From: Poriferisodalis sp965208555
Lineage (GTDB): Bacteria > Actinomycetota > Acidimicrobiia > Acidimicrobiales > Poriferisodalaceae
Reading direction: 5' to 3'
DNA length: 64,000 nt
NCBI RefSeq assembly: GCF_965208555.1
Contig: NZ_OZ242342.1
Coordinates: 3,348,001 to 3,412,000 of the forward strand
The notes beneath the pieces were generated by a model. That model ran no database searches. It was not told the origin of the DNA and saw only the letters and a list, made by a program, of their open reading frames with translations. The position numbers and the translations under genes were made by a program. Below, in pieces: positions 10,236 to 18,481 of the stretch; position 1 is the first letter of the stretch; each line of letters begins with the position of its first letter.

Positions 10236-11018
10236 GTGAGCGAAGAACCCCTGGTCCTGGTTGAGCAGCGCGGCTACGTGCAGATTCTGACACTGAACCG
10301 GCCAGATGCCATGAACGCATTCAACATGGCGCTGTCGGAGGCGCTCGGCGATGCGCTCGATGCGCTCGACGCGAACCCCGATGTCCGCGTCGGCGTGATC
10401 ACCGGCGCAGGGCGGGGGTTCAGCGCAGGTATGGACCTCAAAGCGTTCGTGGAGGGCGGCGGAATCGATGCGATGCCGAACCCTGCCGGGCGCGGCTTCG
10501 GGGGCATCGCCGAACGCAGCGCAGCCAAGCCGCTGATCGCGGCAGTGGAGCGCTTCGCGCTGGCCGGCGGCTTGGAGGTGGCGCTGTCGTGTGACCTCAT
10601 CGTGGCGTCCGAAGGCACCATGCTCGGCATTCCCGAGGTCGGTGTCGGCCTGTTCGCCGGCGCTGGCGCGCTGCTGCGCTTGCCGCGCCAGCTTCCCTAC
10701 AGCCTGGCCATGGAGATGGCATTGACCGCCGAGCCGATCACCGCCGAGGTCGCCCACCAGCACGGCATGGTGAACCGGGTCTGCCCGAAGGGCGAGGCGG
10801 TCAACGTGGCCGTCGAGCTGGGCGAGCGCATCGCCCGCAATGCGCCCAAGGGCGTGCGTGCCTCCAAGGCGCTGATCCGCAACGTTTTGGGCGTGTCCGA
10901 GGACGATTTCTGGGCGTTCCAGCAGCCGGCGCTCGAGGATGTCTTCGCGTCGGCCGATGCCATCGAAGGCGCGACCGCGTTTGCCGAGCGGCGCGATCCC
11001 AACTGGGAGGACCGCTGA
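10236..11018 (+). CDS. enoyl-CoA hydratase/isomerase family protein (crotonase)
   Basis: The 260-residue crotonase has the expected oxyanion-hole segments ITGAGRGFSAGMDLKAF (about residues 51-67) and AVERFALAGGLEVALSCD, plus GIPEVGVGLFAGAGALLRLPRQ with the region of the catalytic glutamates. Members hydrate or isomerise acyl-CoA intermediates; the exact substrate is not predictable. The GTG at 10236 follows GGAGGAG by five bases, so upstream open frame sequence was discarded. The stop codon overlaps the probable CTG start of the following methyltransferase, suggesting coupling. Confidence 0.9.
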   Translation: MSEEPLVLVEQRGYVQILTLNRPDAMNAFNMALSEALGDALDALDANPDVRVGVITGAGRGFSAGMDLKAFVEGGGIDAMPNPAGRGFGGIAERSAAKPLIAAVERFALAGGLEVALSCDLIVASEGTMLGIPEVGVGLFAGAGALLRLPRQLPYSLAMEMALTAEPITAEVAHQHGMVNRVCPKGEAVNVAVELGERIARNAPKGVRASKALIRNVLGVSEDDFWAFQQPALEDVFASADAIEGATAFAERRDPNWEDR

Positions 11019-11611
11019 GCCGCTGGGCGGAACGAGGCGACATACCCCGCGGCGCCGAGTACGACGATCGCTGGGCCCAGAAGGCTGCGCGCGGCGAGTC
11101 CATTCACGGCGAGGCCGACCTTGTCGACTCGCTGCTCGAATCGATCGGGAGCGTGCTCGACGCGGGTTGCGGGACGGGCCGGGTAGCGATCGAGCTGGCG
11201 CGCCGCGGGCATGACGTCGTGGGTGTTGACCTCGATCCCGCGATGCTCGATCTGGCGCGGGAGAAGGCGCCCGAGTTGCCGTGGATCCAGGGCGATCTGG
11301 CCAGCACGACGGTGACCGACGCTGCAGGCGACCGGCGTCAGTTCGATGCGGCGGTCGCTGCCGGCAACGTGATGATCTTCCTCGAGCGTGGCAGCGAAGC
11401 GGACGTCGTGGCCAACATCGCGGCGCACCTGGGTCCGGGCGGCGTGCTCGTGGCGGGTTTCCAGCTCAGCGACGGCTACATGCAGTTGCATGTCTACGAC
11501 GCGCTCGCCGAGCGCAACGGGCTCGAACTCGAGTGCCGCTATTCGACATGGGAGGGAGCGCCGTTCGAGGGCGGCGACTACGCAGTCTCAGTTCACCGCC
11601 GAACCGGCTGA
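11015..11611 (+). CDS. class I SAM-dependent methyltransferase, probable CTG start
   Basis: The Rossmann methyltransferase has motif I VLDAGCGTGRVAIELARRG and the acidic loop VVGVDLDPAMLDLAR, then FDAAVAAGNVMIF and a C-terminal YAVSVHRR strand. The 198-residue frame in front of motif I reads SRWAERGDIPRGAEYDDRWAQ, a typical family N-terminus, yet holds no ATG, GTG or TTG. A CTG at 11015, four bases after GGGAGG and overlapping the TGA of the hydratase gene, is the best start candidate. A GTG at 11153 would delete the N-terminal helix. Substrate is unknown. Confidence 0.75.
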   Translation: MSRWAERGDIPRGAEYDDRWAQKAARGESIHGEADLVDSLLESIGSVLDAGCGTGRVAIELARRGHDVVGVDLDPAMLDLAREKAPELPWIQGDLASTTVTDAAGDRRQFDAAVAAGNVMIFLERGSEADVVANIAAHLGPGGVLVAGFQLSDGYMQLHVYDALAERNGLELECRYSTWEGAPFEGGDYAVSVHRRTG

Positions 11612-11633
11612 GACTGGATCAGCCGGGACTGCC

Positions 11634-11936
11634 TCAGTCGGTGGGCAGGCGGGCGAGCAGCTCGATCTTGCGCTCTTCGTACTCGTCGAAGCTGATCTCG
11701 TCGTTGTCGAACTGGGTCTGCACCTCTTCGACGAGGCGGATCAGATCCGCCGCCGACAGTTCCTCGTCGAGGTTCCCGTCGAGCACGGCACCGGTGCCTT
11801 CTGGCTCATCCGTTTCGGCGACGAGCGGGCCGCTCTGGGGAACCTTGCCCATGCGCTTGGCTCGTTTGGCCTCGGCCTTCGCCTTCTTGGCCCGGTCTCT
11901 CTGCAGTTTTTCGAACGTCGTTCGACCGGCAGCCAT
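11634..11936 (-). CDS. small hypothetical protein with basic N-terminus and SHOCT-like C-terminus
   Basis: The 100-residue protein is not assigned a function. It begins with a lysine/arginine-rich helix (KLQRDRAKKAKAEAKRAKRMG, about residues 10-30), has an acidic linker and ends with a short helical pair, LIRLVEEVQTQFDNDEISFDEYEERKIELL, that resembles the SHOCT oligomerisation module. There is no membrane segment. A Shine-Dalgarno GAGGTG precedes ATG 11936. It converges with the methyltransferase gene. Confidence 0.65.
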   Translation of the reverse strand: MAAGRTTFEKLQRDRAKKAKAEAKRAKRMGKVPQSGPLVAETDEPEGTGAVLDGNLDEELSAADLIRLVEEVQTQFDNDEISFDEYEERKIELLARLPTD

Positions 11937-12024
11937 GACTCACACCTCGCACCTATCCGAGAGACCATGCTACTGGGGGCCTGTCTGATTCCGGGTGCAG
12001 ATCAGCGGTGCAAATCGAGGCAGT

Positions 12025-13695
12025 TCAGGTCGACGACCAGGCATGATCGGCGAAGCGTGCGCGAAGCAGCTTCTTGTCGATCTTGCCGGTTCCGGTCAGG
12101 GGGATCGCGTCTGCGACGACGATGTCGTCGGGCAGCCACCACGATGCCACCCTCGGGCTGATCGCATCCCGCACGGCTTGCGCGTCGAGCGCCGCGCCGG
12201 CGGCAAGCTCGATGATGAGCAGCGGCCGCTCGCCCCAGCGTTCGTGCGGCAGGCCGATGACCGCCGCAGCCGCAACGTCGGGAGCCTCCAGGGCGGCGTT
12301 CTCCAGCTCGATCGAGCTGATCCACTCGCCGCCGCTCTTGATGACGTCCTTGGAGCGATCGGTGAGGGTCAGGTAGCCCTCGGCGTCCAGTGCGCCCACG
12401 TCGCCCGTGCGCAGCCAGCCGCCGCCGGCTTCGCCCACATGCGAGTCCGCAAACGCGTCGGCGTCCGCCAGCGCGCCGCTGTAGTACGCGCCGCACATCC
12501 AGGGGCCCCGTGCCTGGATCTCGCCGACACTGCGGCCGTCGCGGGGAAGCTCAGCGCCCGCGTCGTCGACGACACGCAACTCGATGCCGTACAGCTCGCG
12601 GCCCGCCTTTGCCTGGCGAGCCCGCTGGGCATCGCGGCTGGTGCGCTCGACCCGATGCGTGAAGCGTCCCGACGTGCCCTGGGTCATCTCGGTCATGCCC
12701 CACACATGGCTGACCGTGACGCCGTAGTCGTCCTCGAGCGTGTCGATGAGCACCCGGGGCGCGGCCGAGCCGCCGACCGCCACCTTTTGGAGCGACGGCA
12801 CGGTGCGGCCGCTGGACTGCAGGTAGCTGACGACACCCAGCCAGATCGTGGGGACTCCCGCCGAGAACGTGATGTCCTCGGCCTCGATGAGATTCACCAG
12901 CGCCTCCGGGCTCAGGTCGGGGCCCGGCAGCACGAGCTTGGCGCCGCTCATGGCGGTGGCGAACGGCAGCGCCCAGCCGTTCACGTGGAACATCGGCACC
13001 GCCCCCAGCACGGCCTGACCTGAGTGGATGTCGTGGCCGTCGCCGGTGCAGCAGGCCCACGTCTGCAGCACGATCGACCGGTGGCTCTGCAAGACGCCCT
13101 TGGGATTGCCGGTGGTGCCCGACGTGTAGCAGAGCGTGGCGGCGCAGCGCTCGCTGAACTCGGGCCATGGTGCGGGGCCTGGCGTACCGGCGATCCAGTC
13201 CTCATAGGCGATCTCGCCGGGCAAGCCGGCAGGCGCATCGAGGCGGCCGAGCACGACCCAGCGGCGGATCGCGGGCGTGCGCTGGGCCAGGCGGGCGGCG
13301 ATGTCGACGAACGAAGCGTCCACCAGCACCACGCTGTCGGCGGCGTCGTTGAGGATGAATGTCAGCTGATCGTCGTGGAGCCGCGGATTGACGGTGTGCA
13401 GCACGGCGCCGATGCCGGTGATGCCGTAGTAGGCCTCCAGGTGGCGGTGATCGTTCCACGCGATGGTGGCGACGCGGTCACCGGGCTCGATGCGGTCGGA
13501 GATCAGCGCTGCTGACACGAGACGGGCCCGTTCGCCTACGTCCCGCCACGTGCTGCGGGTGGTGACGCCTGCTGAGTCGACGGCCACAACCTCGGTGGCG
13601 GCATGACTGCGGGCTGCATACGACAGCAGGGTGGAGACCAGCAGCGGCCGGTCCATGGTGTTGCCGGCCAGCATCGGCCCGACGTCAGGCGGCAT
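12025..13695 (-). CDS. long-chain acyl-CoA ligase family protein (AMP-forming)
   Basis: The 556-residue adenylate-forming enzyme carries the P-loop CYTSGTTGNPKGVLQSHRS, the motif VPMFHVNGWALPF, VWGMTEMTQ (A5), TGDVGALDAEGYLTLTDRSKDVIKSGGEWISSIELE (A7-A8) and the A10 lysine in PLTGTGKIDKKLLR. The arrangement matches the medium/long-chain fatty-acyl-CoA ligase group (FadD/AlkK type), which activates a carboxylate to its CoA ester. ATG 13695 was chosen; 13674 is possible. It follows the epoxide hydrolase by 69 bases in the same direction and probably shares its transcript. Confidence 0.88.
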   Translation of the reverse strand: MPPDVGPMLAGNTMDRPLLVSTLLSYAARSHAATEVVAVDSAGVTTRSTWRDVGERARLVSAALISDRIEPGDRVATIAWNDHRHLEAYYGITGIGAVLHTVNPRLHDDQLTFILNDAADSVVLVDASFVDIAARLAQRTPAIRRWVVLGRLDAPAGLPGEIAYEDWIAGTPGPAPWPEFSERCAATLCYTSGTTGNPKGVLQSHRSIVLQTWACCTGDGHDIHSGQAVLGAVPMFHVNGWALPFATAMSGAKLVLPGPDLSPEALVNLIEAEDITFSAGVPTIWLGVVSYLQSSGRTVPSLQKVAVGGSAAPRVLIDTLEDDYGVTVSHVWGMTEMTQGTSGRFTHRVERTSRDAQRARQAKAGRELYGIELRVVDDAGAELPRDGRSVGEIQARGPWMCGAYYSGALADADAFADSHVGEAGGGWLRTGDVGALDAEGYLTLTDRSKDVIKSGGEWISSIELENAALEAPDVAAAAVIGLPHERWGERPLLIIELAAGAALDAQAVRDAISPRVASWWLPDDIVVADAIPLTGTGKIDKKLLRARFADHAWSST

Positions 13696-13764
13696 GCGGG
13701 TCGGCAGTCGCGGCGAGCGATCTTGCGGGCGGCCCCGGTGAGCCCTGGGCCATCGCACAGCGGG

Positions 13765-14895
13765 TCATCGCAGCAGGCGGAAGAAGGCGCGCACGTCGTC
13801 GACGAACAGCTCGGGCTGCTCGAAGGCCGCGAAGTGGCCGCCGGCGGGCATCTCGGTCCAGTGGCGGATGTCGGAGTAGATCGGCTCGGACCATGCGCGC
13901 ACCGGCGGGATGATCTCGGCGGGGAACTTGGCAACGCCGGTGGGGACGTCCACCGTCATGCGCGGGAGCTGCCGGAAGCTCTCCCAGTACAGGCGGCCAG
14001 ACGACGCCGCGTTGGCGTTCAGCCAATACAGCATCACGTTGTCGAGCATCTCGTCGCGGCCGAGCGTGTTCTCCGGGTGCCCGTCGCAGTCGGTCCACGC
14101 CCAGAACTTCTCCAGGATCCACGCCGCCTGGCCGGCTGGCGAATCGGTCAGGCCGTAGCCGAGGGTCTGGGGGCGGGTGGACTGCTGCTTCGAGTAGCCG
14201 GAATCCCAGTCGTTGTAGTGCTTGGCTTTGGTGAGTGCTGCGATCTCCTCGTCGTTGGGCTCGCGATCCTTGGGGCGGCTGCCTCGCATCACCATGTTCA
14301 GGTGAATGCCGATGCAGCGGCCGGGATGACGGCTGCCGAGCGCACTGGTGACCGCTGATCCCCAGTCGCCGCCCTGCGCGCCGAAGCGGTCGTAGCCCAG
14401 TCCGGTCATCATCTCGGCCCAGCAGTCGGCAATCCTCTCGATTCCCCAGCCGGGTTCGGTCGGCTTGGCGCTGAAGCCGTACCCGGGCAGCGACGGGCAG
14501 ATCACATGGAACGCGTCGGATGCATTACCGCCGTGTGCGGTCGGATCGGCCAAGGGCTCAATGACCTTGTGGAACTCCACCACCGACCCGGGCCAGCCGT
14601 GCGTGACGACGATCGGAATCGCATCGGGCTCGGGAGAGCGCACGTGGATGAAGTGAACGTCCATGCCGTTGACATCGGCCATGTACTGGTCGAACCGGTT
14701 CAGGGCGGATTCGCGGGCCCGCCAGTCGTAGGTGTTGGCCCAGTAGTCGCACACTTCTTGGACATAGGACAGGGGGATGCCCTGGGACCAGTCGTCGACC
14801 GGTTCTTCGTCCGGCCAGCGTGTTCTGGCCAGGCGGTCCCTCAGGTCGGCAAGCTGTTCGTCCGAGACGTCGATCTGGAATGGTTCGATCTGCAT
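13765..14895 (-). CDS. epoxide hydrolase, N-terminal-domain (EHN) family
   Basis: The 376-residue protein begins with the epoxide hydrolase N-terminal domain (FQIDVSDEQLADLRDRLARTRWPDE, residues 5-30) and continues as an alpha/beta hydrolase. Visible elements are the oxyanion motif HGWPGSVVEF, the nucleophile in GAQGGDWGS (Asp) and the final GGHFAAFEQPELF with the catalytic histidine. These are the microsomal-type soluble epoxide hydrolases that open epoxides to diols. ATG 14895 lies six bases downstream of a TACCGT box, with no Shine-Dalgarno, suggesting a leaderless mRNA. The downstream acyl-CoA ligase may act on the product. Confidence 0.9.
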   Translation of the reverse strand: MQIEPFQIDVSDEQLADLRDRLARTRWPDEEPVDDWSQGIPLSYVQEVCDYWANTYDWRARESALNRFDQYMADVNGMDVHFIHVRSPEPDAIPIVVTHGWPGSVVEFHKVIEPLADPTAHGGNASDAFHVICPSLPGYGFSAKPTEPGWGIERIADCWAEMMTGLGYDRFGAQGGDWGSAVTSALGSRHPGRCIGIHLNMVMRGSRPKDREPNDEEIAALTKAKHYNDWDSGYSKQQSTRPQTLGYGLTDSPAGQAAWILEKFWAWTDCDGHPENTLGRDEMLDNVMLYWLNANAASSGRLYWESFRQLPRMTVDVPTGVAKFPAEIIPPVRAWSEPIYSDIRHWTEMPAGGHFAAFEQPELFVDDVRAFFRLLR

Positions 14896-14901
14896 CCGAG
14901 C

Positions 14902-14907
14902 ACGGTA
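14902..14907 (-). promoter_or_regulatory. candidate -10 box of leaderless promoter (epoxide hydrolase)
   Basis: On the minus strand the box reads TACCGT and ends six bases before the ATG at 14895. No Shine-Dalgarno sequence is present. Confidence 0.45.
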
Positions 14908-14956
14908 GTCCGCGGTGTGCATTCGACTCCGGGGTGTGCGAGGGCAGGGGCGTTGG

Positions 14957-17386
14957 TCAGTCGTAGACGAAGCCGAGTTCTGCCGGTGGGGGGAGCTCGC
15001 CGCCGATGTGGCCGCTGGCTCGCAGGTCGGCAATCTGGCCTGGCGTGAGGCCGGCTACTTCGGCGAAGACATCGTCGGTGTGCTGGTCGAAGAGGGGGGA
15101 GGGCCCCGCTTGGGACGGGCGGGCGCCGTCGAGTGTGAAGGGGCTGGCTATGTGCCGCCTCGCGCCGGTGACCGGGTGCTCGACCACCTCGATGTGACTG
15201 GCCAGCGGCTCGTGCGCCGGGGCCGTCCACGGGTCCCAGCAGAGTTCGGTGCGGGCGCCCGCCCGATGCAGAGTCGCCTGCAGCTCGGCCCGGGTGCGGG
15301 TGGGCTGGCTGTCGTTGTGGCTGAGCTCGCTGAGCAGCTCATTGATGGCGCTCGTCGCCTGCGCTTCGGCGATGACTGCCAGCCAGCCGTCGGTTCCCGG
15401 TATGAAGCCGCTCCAGGCCGCTCCCGGCTCGCGGTTGCCCATGCGGCCGATGTCGCGGCCAGCCATCGAAGCCAGCACGATGGCCTCGCCGCTGAACTGC
15501 CAGGTGCCTTCCTGCTGCGAGACGTCCATCTCGATGCCCTGCCCGGTGCGCTCGGCATGGTGCAGGCCGCTCAGCAAGGCGAAGCCGGCGGTGATTCCCG
15601 CGATCGGGTCAGGGAAGTAGATGTTGGAGATGCGGGCGCCCTCGTGCTCGTAGCCCTGGCGGTGGCCCAACCCGCCCATCGCCTCGATGATCGAGCCGTA
15701 GCCCACCGCGTCGGCGTACGGGCCGTCCACGCCGAACGCCGGCATGCGCACCAGCACGATCCGGGGGTTCACCTGGGCCAGCGCGGCGAAGTCGAGCCCC
15801 AACTGCGGCAGCACATGGGCCGAGAAGTTGGCGACGATCCCATCGCAGTTGCGCACCAGCTCCATGAAGGCGGCTTTGCCCTCGGGTGTCGCAAGCGTGA
15901 CCACGCAGTCGCGCTTGCCCTTGTTGACGGCGTTGAAGTGGCCGCCAGCTTCGTAGAAGCGGTTGTCGTTGATCAGATGCGCGAGGCCGGGGGCCATGCC
16001 ATGGTCGTAGGGACGCTGCGTACGGAAGCCATCGAAGGGATTCTGCGCTTCGATCTTGATCACATCGATGCCCAGTGGTGTCAGCAGGTTGCCGATGTAG
16101 GGCCCGGCCCAGGCGATGGTCATCTCGATCACACGCAGGCGGCGCGCCTGGCGCAGCGCTGGTTCCGGCGTGCCGGGGGCGGCGCCGACGCTGCGGCCGG
16201 CATCTGCAACGGTCGGGAAGGGGTCGGCACCTGGGTCGCTGACCCGCTGGTCGGGCACCGGCAGGCCAGGTGCGTTGAACGGCCGGATGGGTGACGCAGC
16301 GGTGCCGGCAGGGGTGGCGACCTCGCCCAGGAAGCCTCTCGCAGCAAGGTGCTCGTCGGCCAGGACGTCGAGCGGGGTCATCACCATGCCGACTGCCCAT
16401 GGCGTCTCGAGCGCGAACTGGAACAGCTCGCGCTTGGTTCGTGCTGCATACCACGGCTCGATGACCTCGCGGATCTTGTCGATGTGCCGGGCCCGGCGGT
16501 GGCGGTGGCTCAGCTCCGGATCGTCGATCCACTCGGGCACGCCGATGTGCAGGCACTGCATCTCCCAGTCGTCCCGGCGAAGGGATCCGGGGCACACGTA
16601 GCCGTCGGCGCAGCGGATGGCACCAGAGGGGTACGCCGTGGGCGGGTGCGGCCCCACGAGCGGCCGTGGCCGCTCGCAGTGCAGAGCGTCGCAGTAGCAC
16701 AGCTCGACGGCGGTGAGCAGTGCACCCAGCCACGAGACGTCCATGTGAGTCTCCGGCCGTCGCAGTATCAGATGTGCTGCCCACGCGGCGAGCCCGCCCG
16801 CCGTGTACTGGGCCTGCCAACCGGGCAGCCGCAGCGGCTCGGCGCCCTCGTCGCCGTTGAAGCCCAGAAAACCCGTGGCGGTCTGCACCAGCAGCTCATC
16901 GGCGATCACGCCCGGATCGTCGGCGTCCGCCCCCCAAGCGGTCACCGTGACGAGCTTCGGAACTCGTTCGCCCGCAGCGCTGCGCTCAGCCAACTGCTGC
17001 GGGTCCCATGGCCCTCCGGCAAGCCCCGCAACCGTGTCGCTTGCGATCACGATCTCGGGCCAGGACGGATCGACGTCGCTGGCCGCGCAGTTCAGCTTCC
17101 CCGCGTTCAGATGAACGAAGAGCGGGCTCAGTTCGTCGTGTCCCAGCGGGTCATCGTCGACCGGCTGATGCCGTGCGGGGTCGCCGCCCGGCGGCTCGAC
17201 CTTGACGACGGTCGCACCGGCGCCGGCCAGCAGCCGTCCGGCAAATGGACCGGCGATGCCGGTGGCCACCTCCAGCACTCGCATCCCGGCCAGCGGCGGC
17301 TCCTCAGCGGCGGTCGCATCGGGCGATTCCGGCATCGGATCACGGTAGTACCCGAGGCCAGTGACGCCATGGGTCGCGGGGCTCAT
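14957..17386 (-). CDS. tandem family III (CaiB/BaiF) CoA-transferase, two fused domains
   Basis: The 809-residue protein consists of two family III CoA-transferase domains in a row (about residues 30-400 and 420-800). Each begins with the MRVLEVATGIAGPFAGRLLAGAGA or RVIEMTIAWAGPYIGNLLTPLG pattern and has a DVS motif (MDVSW, MDVSQQE). The catalytic Asp is present in the second half (FPDPIAG) but is replaced by Gln in the first (AQYTAG). Ordinary family members are about 400 residues and dimerise. The fusion may mimic a heterodimer with one active half, which is inference. ATG 17386 has GGAG upstream; 17335 is an alternative. Confidence 0.88.
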   Translation of the reverse strand: MSPATHGVTGLGYYRDPMPESPDATAAEEPPLAGMRVLEVATGIAGPFAGRLLAGAGATVVKVEPPGGDPARHQPVDDDPLGHDELSPLFVHLNAGKLNCAASDVDPSWPEIVIASDTVAGLAGGPWDPQQLAERSAAGERVPKLVTVTAWGADADDPGVIADELLVQTATGFLGFNGDEGAEPLRLPGWQAQYTAGGLAAWAAHLILRRPETHMDVSWLGALLTAVELCYCDALHCERPRPLVGPHPPTAYPSGAIRCADGYVCPGSLRRDDWEMQCLHIGVPEWIDDPELSHRHRRARHIDKIREVIEPWYAARTKRELFQFALETPWAVGMVMTPLDVLADEHLAARGFLGEVATPAGTAASPIRPFNAPGLPVPDQRVSDPGADPFPTVADAGRSVGAAPGTPEPALRQARRLRVIEMTIAWAGPYIGNLLTPLGIDVIKIEAQNPFDGFRTQRPYDHGMAPGLAHLINDNRFYEAGGHFNAVNKGKRDCVVTLATPEGKAAFMELVRNCDGIVANFSAHVLPQLGLDFAALAQVNPRIVLVRMPAFGVDGPYADAVGYGSIIEAMGGLGHRQGYEHEGARISNIYFPDPIAGITAGFALLSGLHHAERTGQGIEMDVSQQEGTWQFSGEAIVLASMAGRDIGRMGNREPGAAWSGFIPGTDGWLAVIAEAQATSAINELLSELSHNDSQPTRTRAELQATLHRAGARTELCWDPWTAPAHEPLASHIEVVEHPVTGARRHIASPFTLDGARPSQAGPSPLFDQHTDDVFAEVAGLTPGQIADLRASGHIGGELPPPAELGFVYD

Positions 17387-17426
17387 CGCGATGCTCCAGC
17401 CGTGGCTTCCCCGAATGCAGTTTCGC

Positions 17427-17432
17427 TAGGGT
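17427..17432 (+). promoter_or_regulatory. candidate -10 box of leaderless promoter (polysaccharide deacetylase)
   Basis: TAGGGT ends six bases before the ATG at 17439. No Shine-Dalgarno sequence precedes that start. Confidence 0.45.
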
Positions 17433-17438
17433 CCACAG

Positions 17439-18347
17439 ATGAGCTTGTCCAACGGCACTGCCGCATCGAGCGGGGCGACCAACGGCGAACACGGCCCGGT
17501 CGCGGTCTGCCTGAGCTTCGACTTCGATGCCATCTCGATCTGGACCGGCCCCCGCGGTTCGCGTTCGCCCAACCTGACTGCGCGGGGCGAGTTCGCGTCG
17601 ATCGGGGCGCACCGGCTGCTCGATCTGCTCGAGGAGCGCAGCATCCCGTCCACTTGGTTCATCCCCGGCCACACCATCGACACCTTCGGCGAGGTGTGTG
17701 CCCGGGTGGCGGCCGACGGGCACGAGGTGGGCTACCACGGCTACTGCCACGAGGCTCCGTCCTCGAAGCGGGACGAGGCCGACGAGCGGGCCATCCTGAC
17801 TCGCTCCATCGACTGTCTGGAGCGGCTGTCGGGCAGCGCTCCGGTCGGGCACCGGGTACCCGGCGGCAATTGCGGCGACCGCTGGATCAGCCTGCTCATC
17901 GAGCACGGCTTCTCCTATGACTCCTCCATGGCGCGCAACGACTACGCCCCTACGTGGTGCCGGCTCGGCGACGTGCCCACCACCGACGGGCCGCACCGTT
18001 TCGGCGACGAGGTGGACCTGGTGCAGCTGCCCTTCGAGTACATCTTGGACGACTGGCCGTACTTCAGCTACGACGGGCCGACCGTGCAGGGGCTGCGCAC
18101 GCCCGATCACGTCTATGACGTGTGGTCGGCCGAGTTCGACTACCTCTACGAGCGGGTCGGCAGCGGCGTGTTCGTGCTCACCATGCATCCGCAGTGCATC
18201 GGGCGCGGCAGCCGCATGCTGATGCTCGAGCGCCTGATCGATCACATGGCATCCCGACCGGGTGTGACCTTCGCCACCATGGAGCAAGTCGCGGACGATT
18301 TCCGCACAGTTGCCTCGCCCGGGGACGGCGCGAATCGCCGGCTTTAG
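17439..18347 (+). CDS. polysaccharide deacetylase family protein (NodB-type)
   Basis: The 302-residue protein has the NodB-homology fold. Motif 1 is SFDFDA with Asp28 and Asp30 (residues 26-31), motif 2 is the metal-binding HGYCH (His100, His104), motif 3 is HRVPGGNCG and a later MHPQCIGRGSR supplies the catalytic histidine loop. Members are metal-dependent amidohydrolases of the carbohydrate esterase 4 superfamily, and some act on imides or allantoin-like compounds. There is no signal peptide, so a cytoplasmic small-molecule substrate is as likely as a glycan. It diverges from the tandem CoA-transferase and is followed by a HisC-like gene. Confidence 0.87.
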   Translation: MSLSNGTAASSGATNGEHGPVAVCLSFDFDAISIWTGPRGSRSPNLTARGEFASIGAHRLLDLLEERSIPSTWFIPGHTIDTFGEVCARVAADGHEVGYHGYCHEAPSSKRDEADERAILTRSIDCLERLSGSAPVGHRVPGGNCGDRWISLLIEHGFSYDSSMARNDYAPTWCRLGDVPTTDGPHRFGDEVDLVQLPFEYILDDWPYFSYDGPTVQGLRTPDHVYDVWSAEFDYLYERVGSGVFVLTMHPQCIGRGSRMLMLERLIDHMASRPGVTFATMEQVADDFRTVASPGDGANRRL

Positions 18348-18433
18348 CGAACGGCCGGACTCATCTCCTCCCTTGCAAGCAGTCGAGCCAGCCGCAGCCT
18401 TGAGAGGGTGGGCCCGCTAGCTTGCCGCCGGGT

Positions 18434-18455
18434 ACCGCCGAGAGGCATCGGCGGT
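18434..18455 (+). terminator. stem-loop between deacetylase and aminotransferase
   Basis: ACCGCCGA and TCGGCGGT form an eight-base perfect stem around a six-base loop. No T-run follows, so it may be a weak terminator or a leader hairpin in front of the aminotransferase ribosome site. Confidence 0.3.
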
Positions 18456-18481
18456 CCTCGTCTCCGGAGGAGGTCGAGCGC

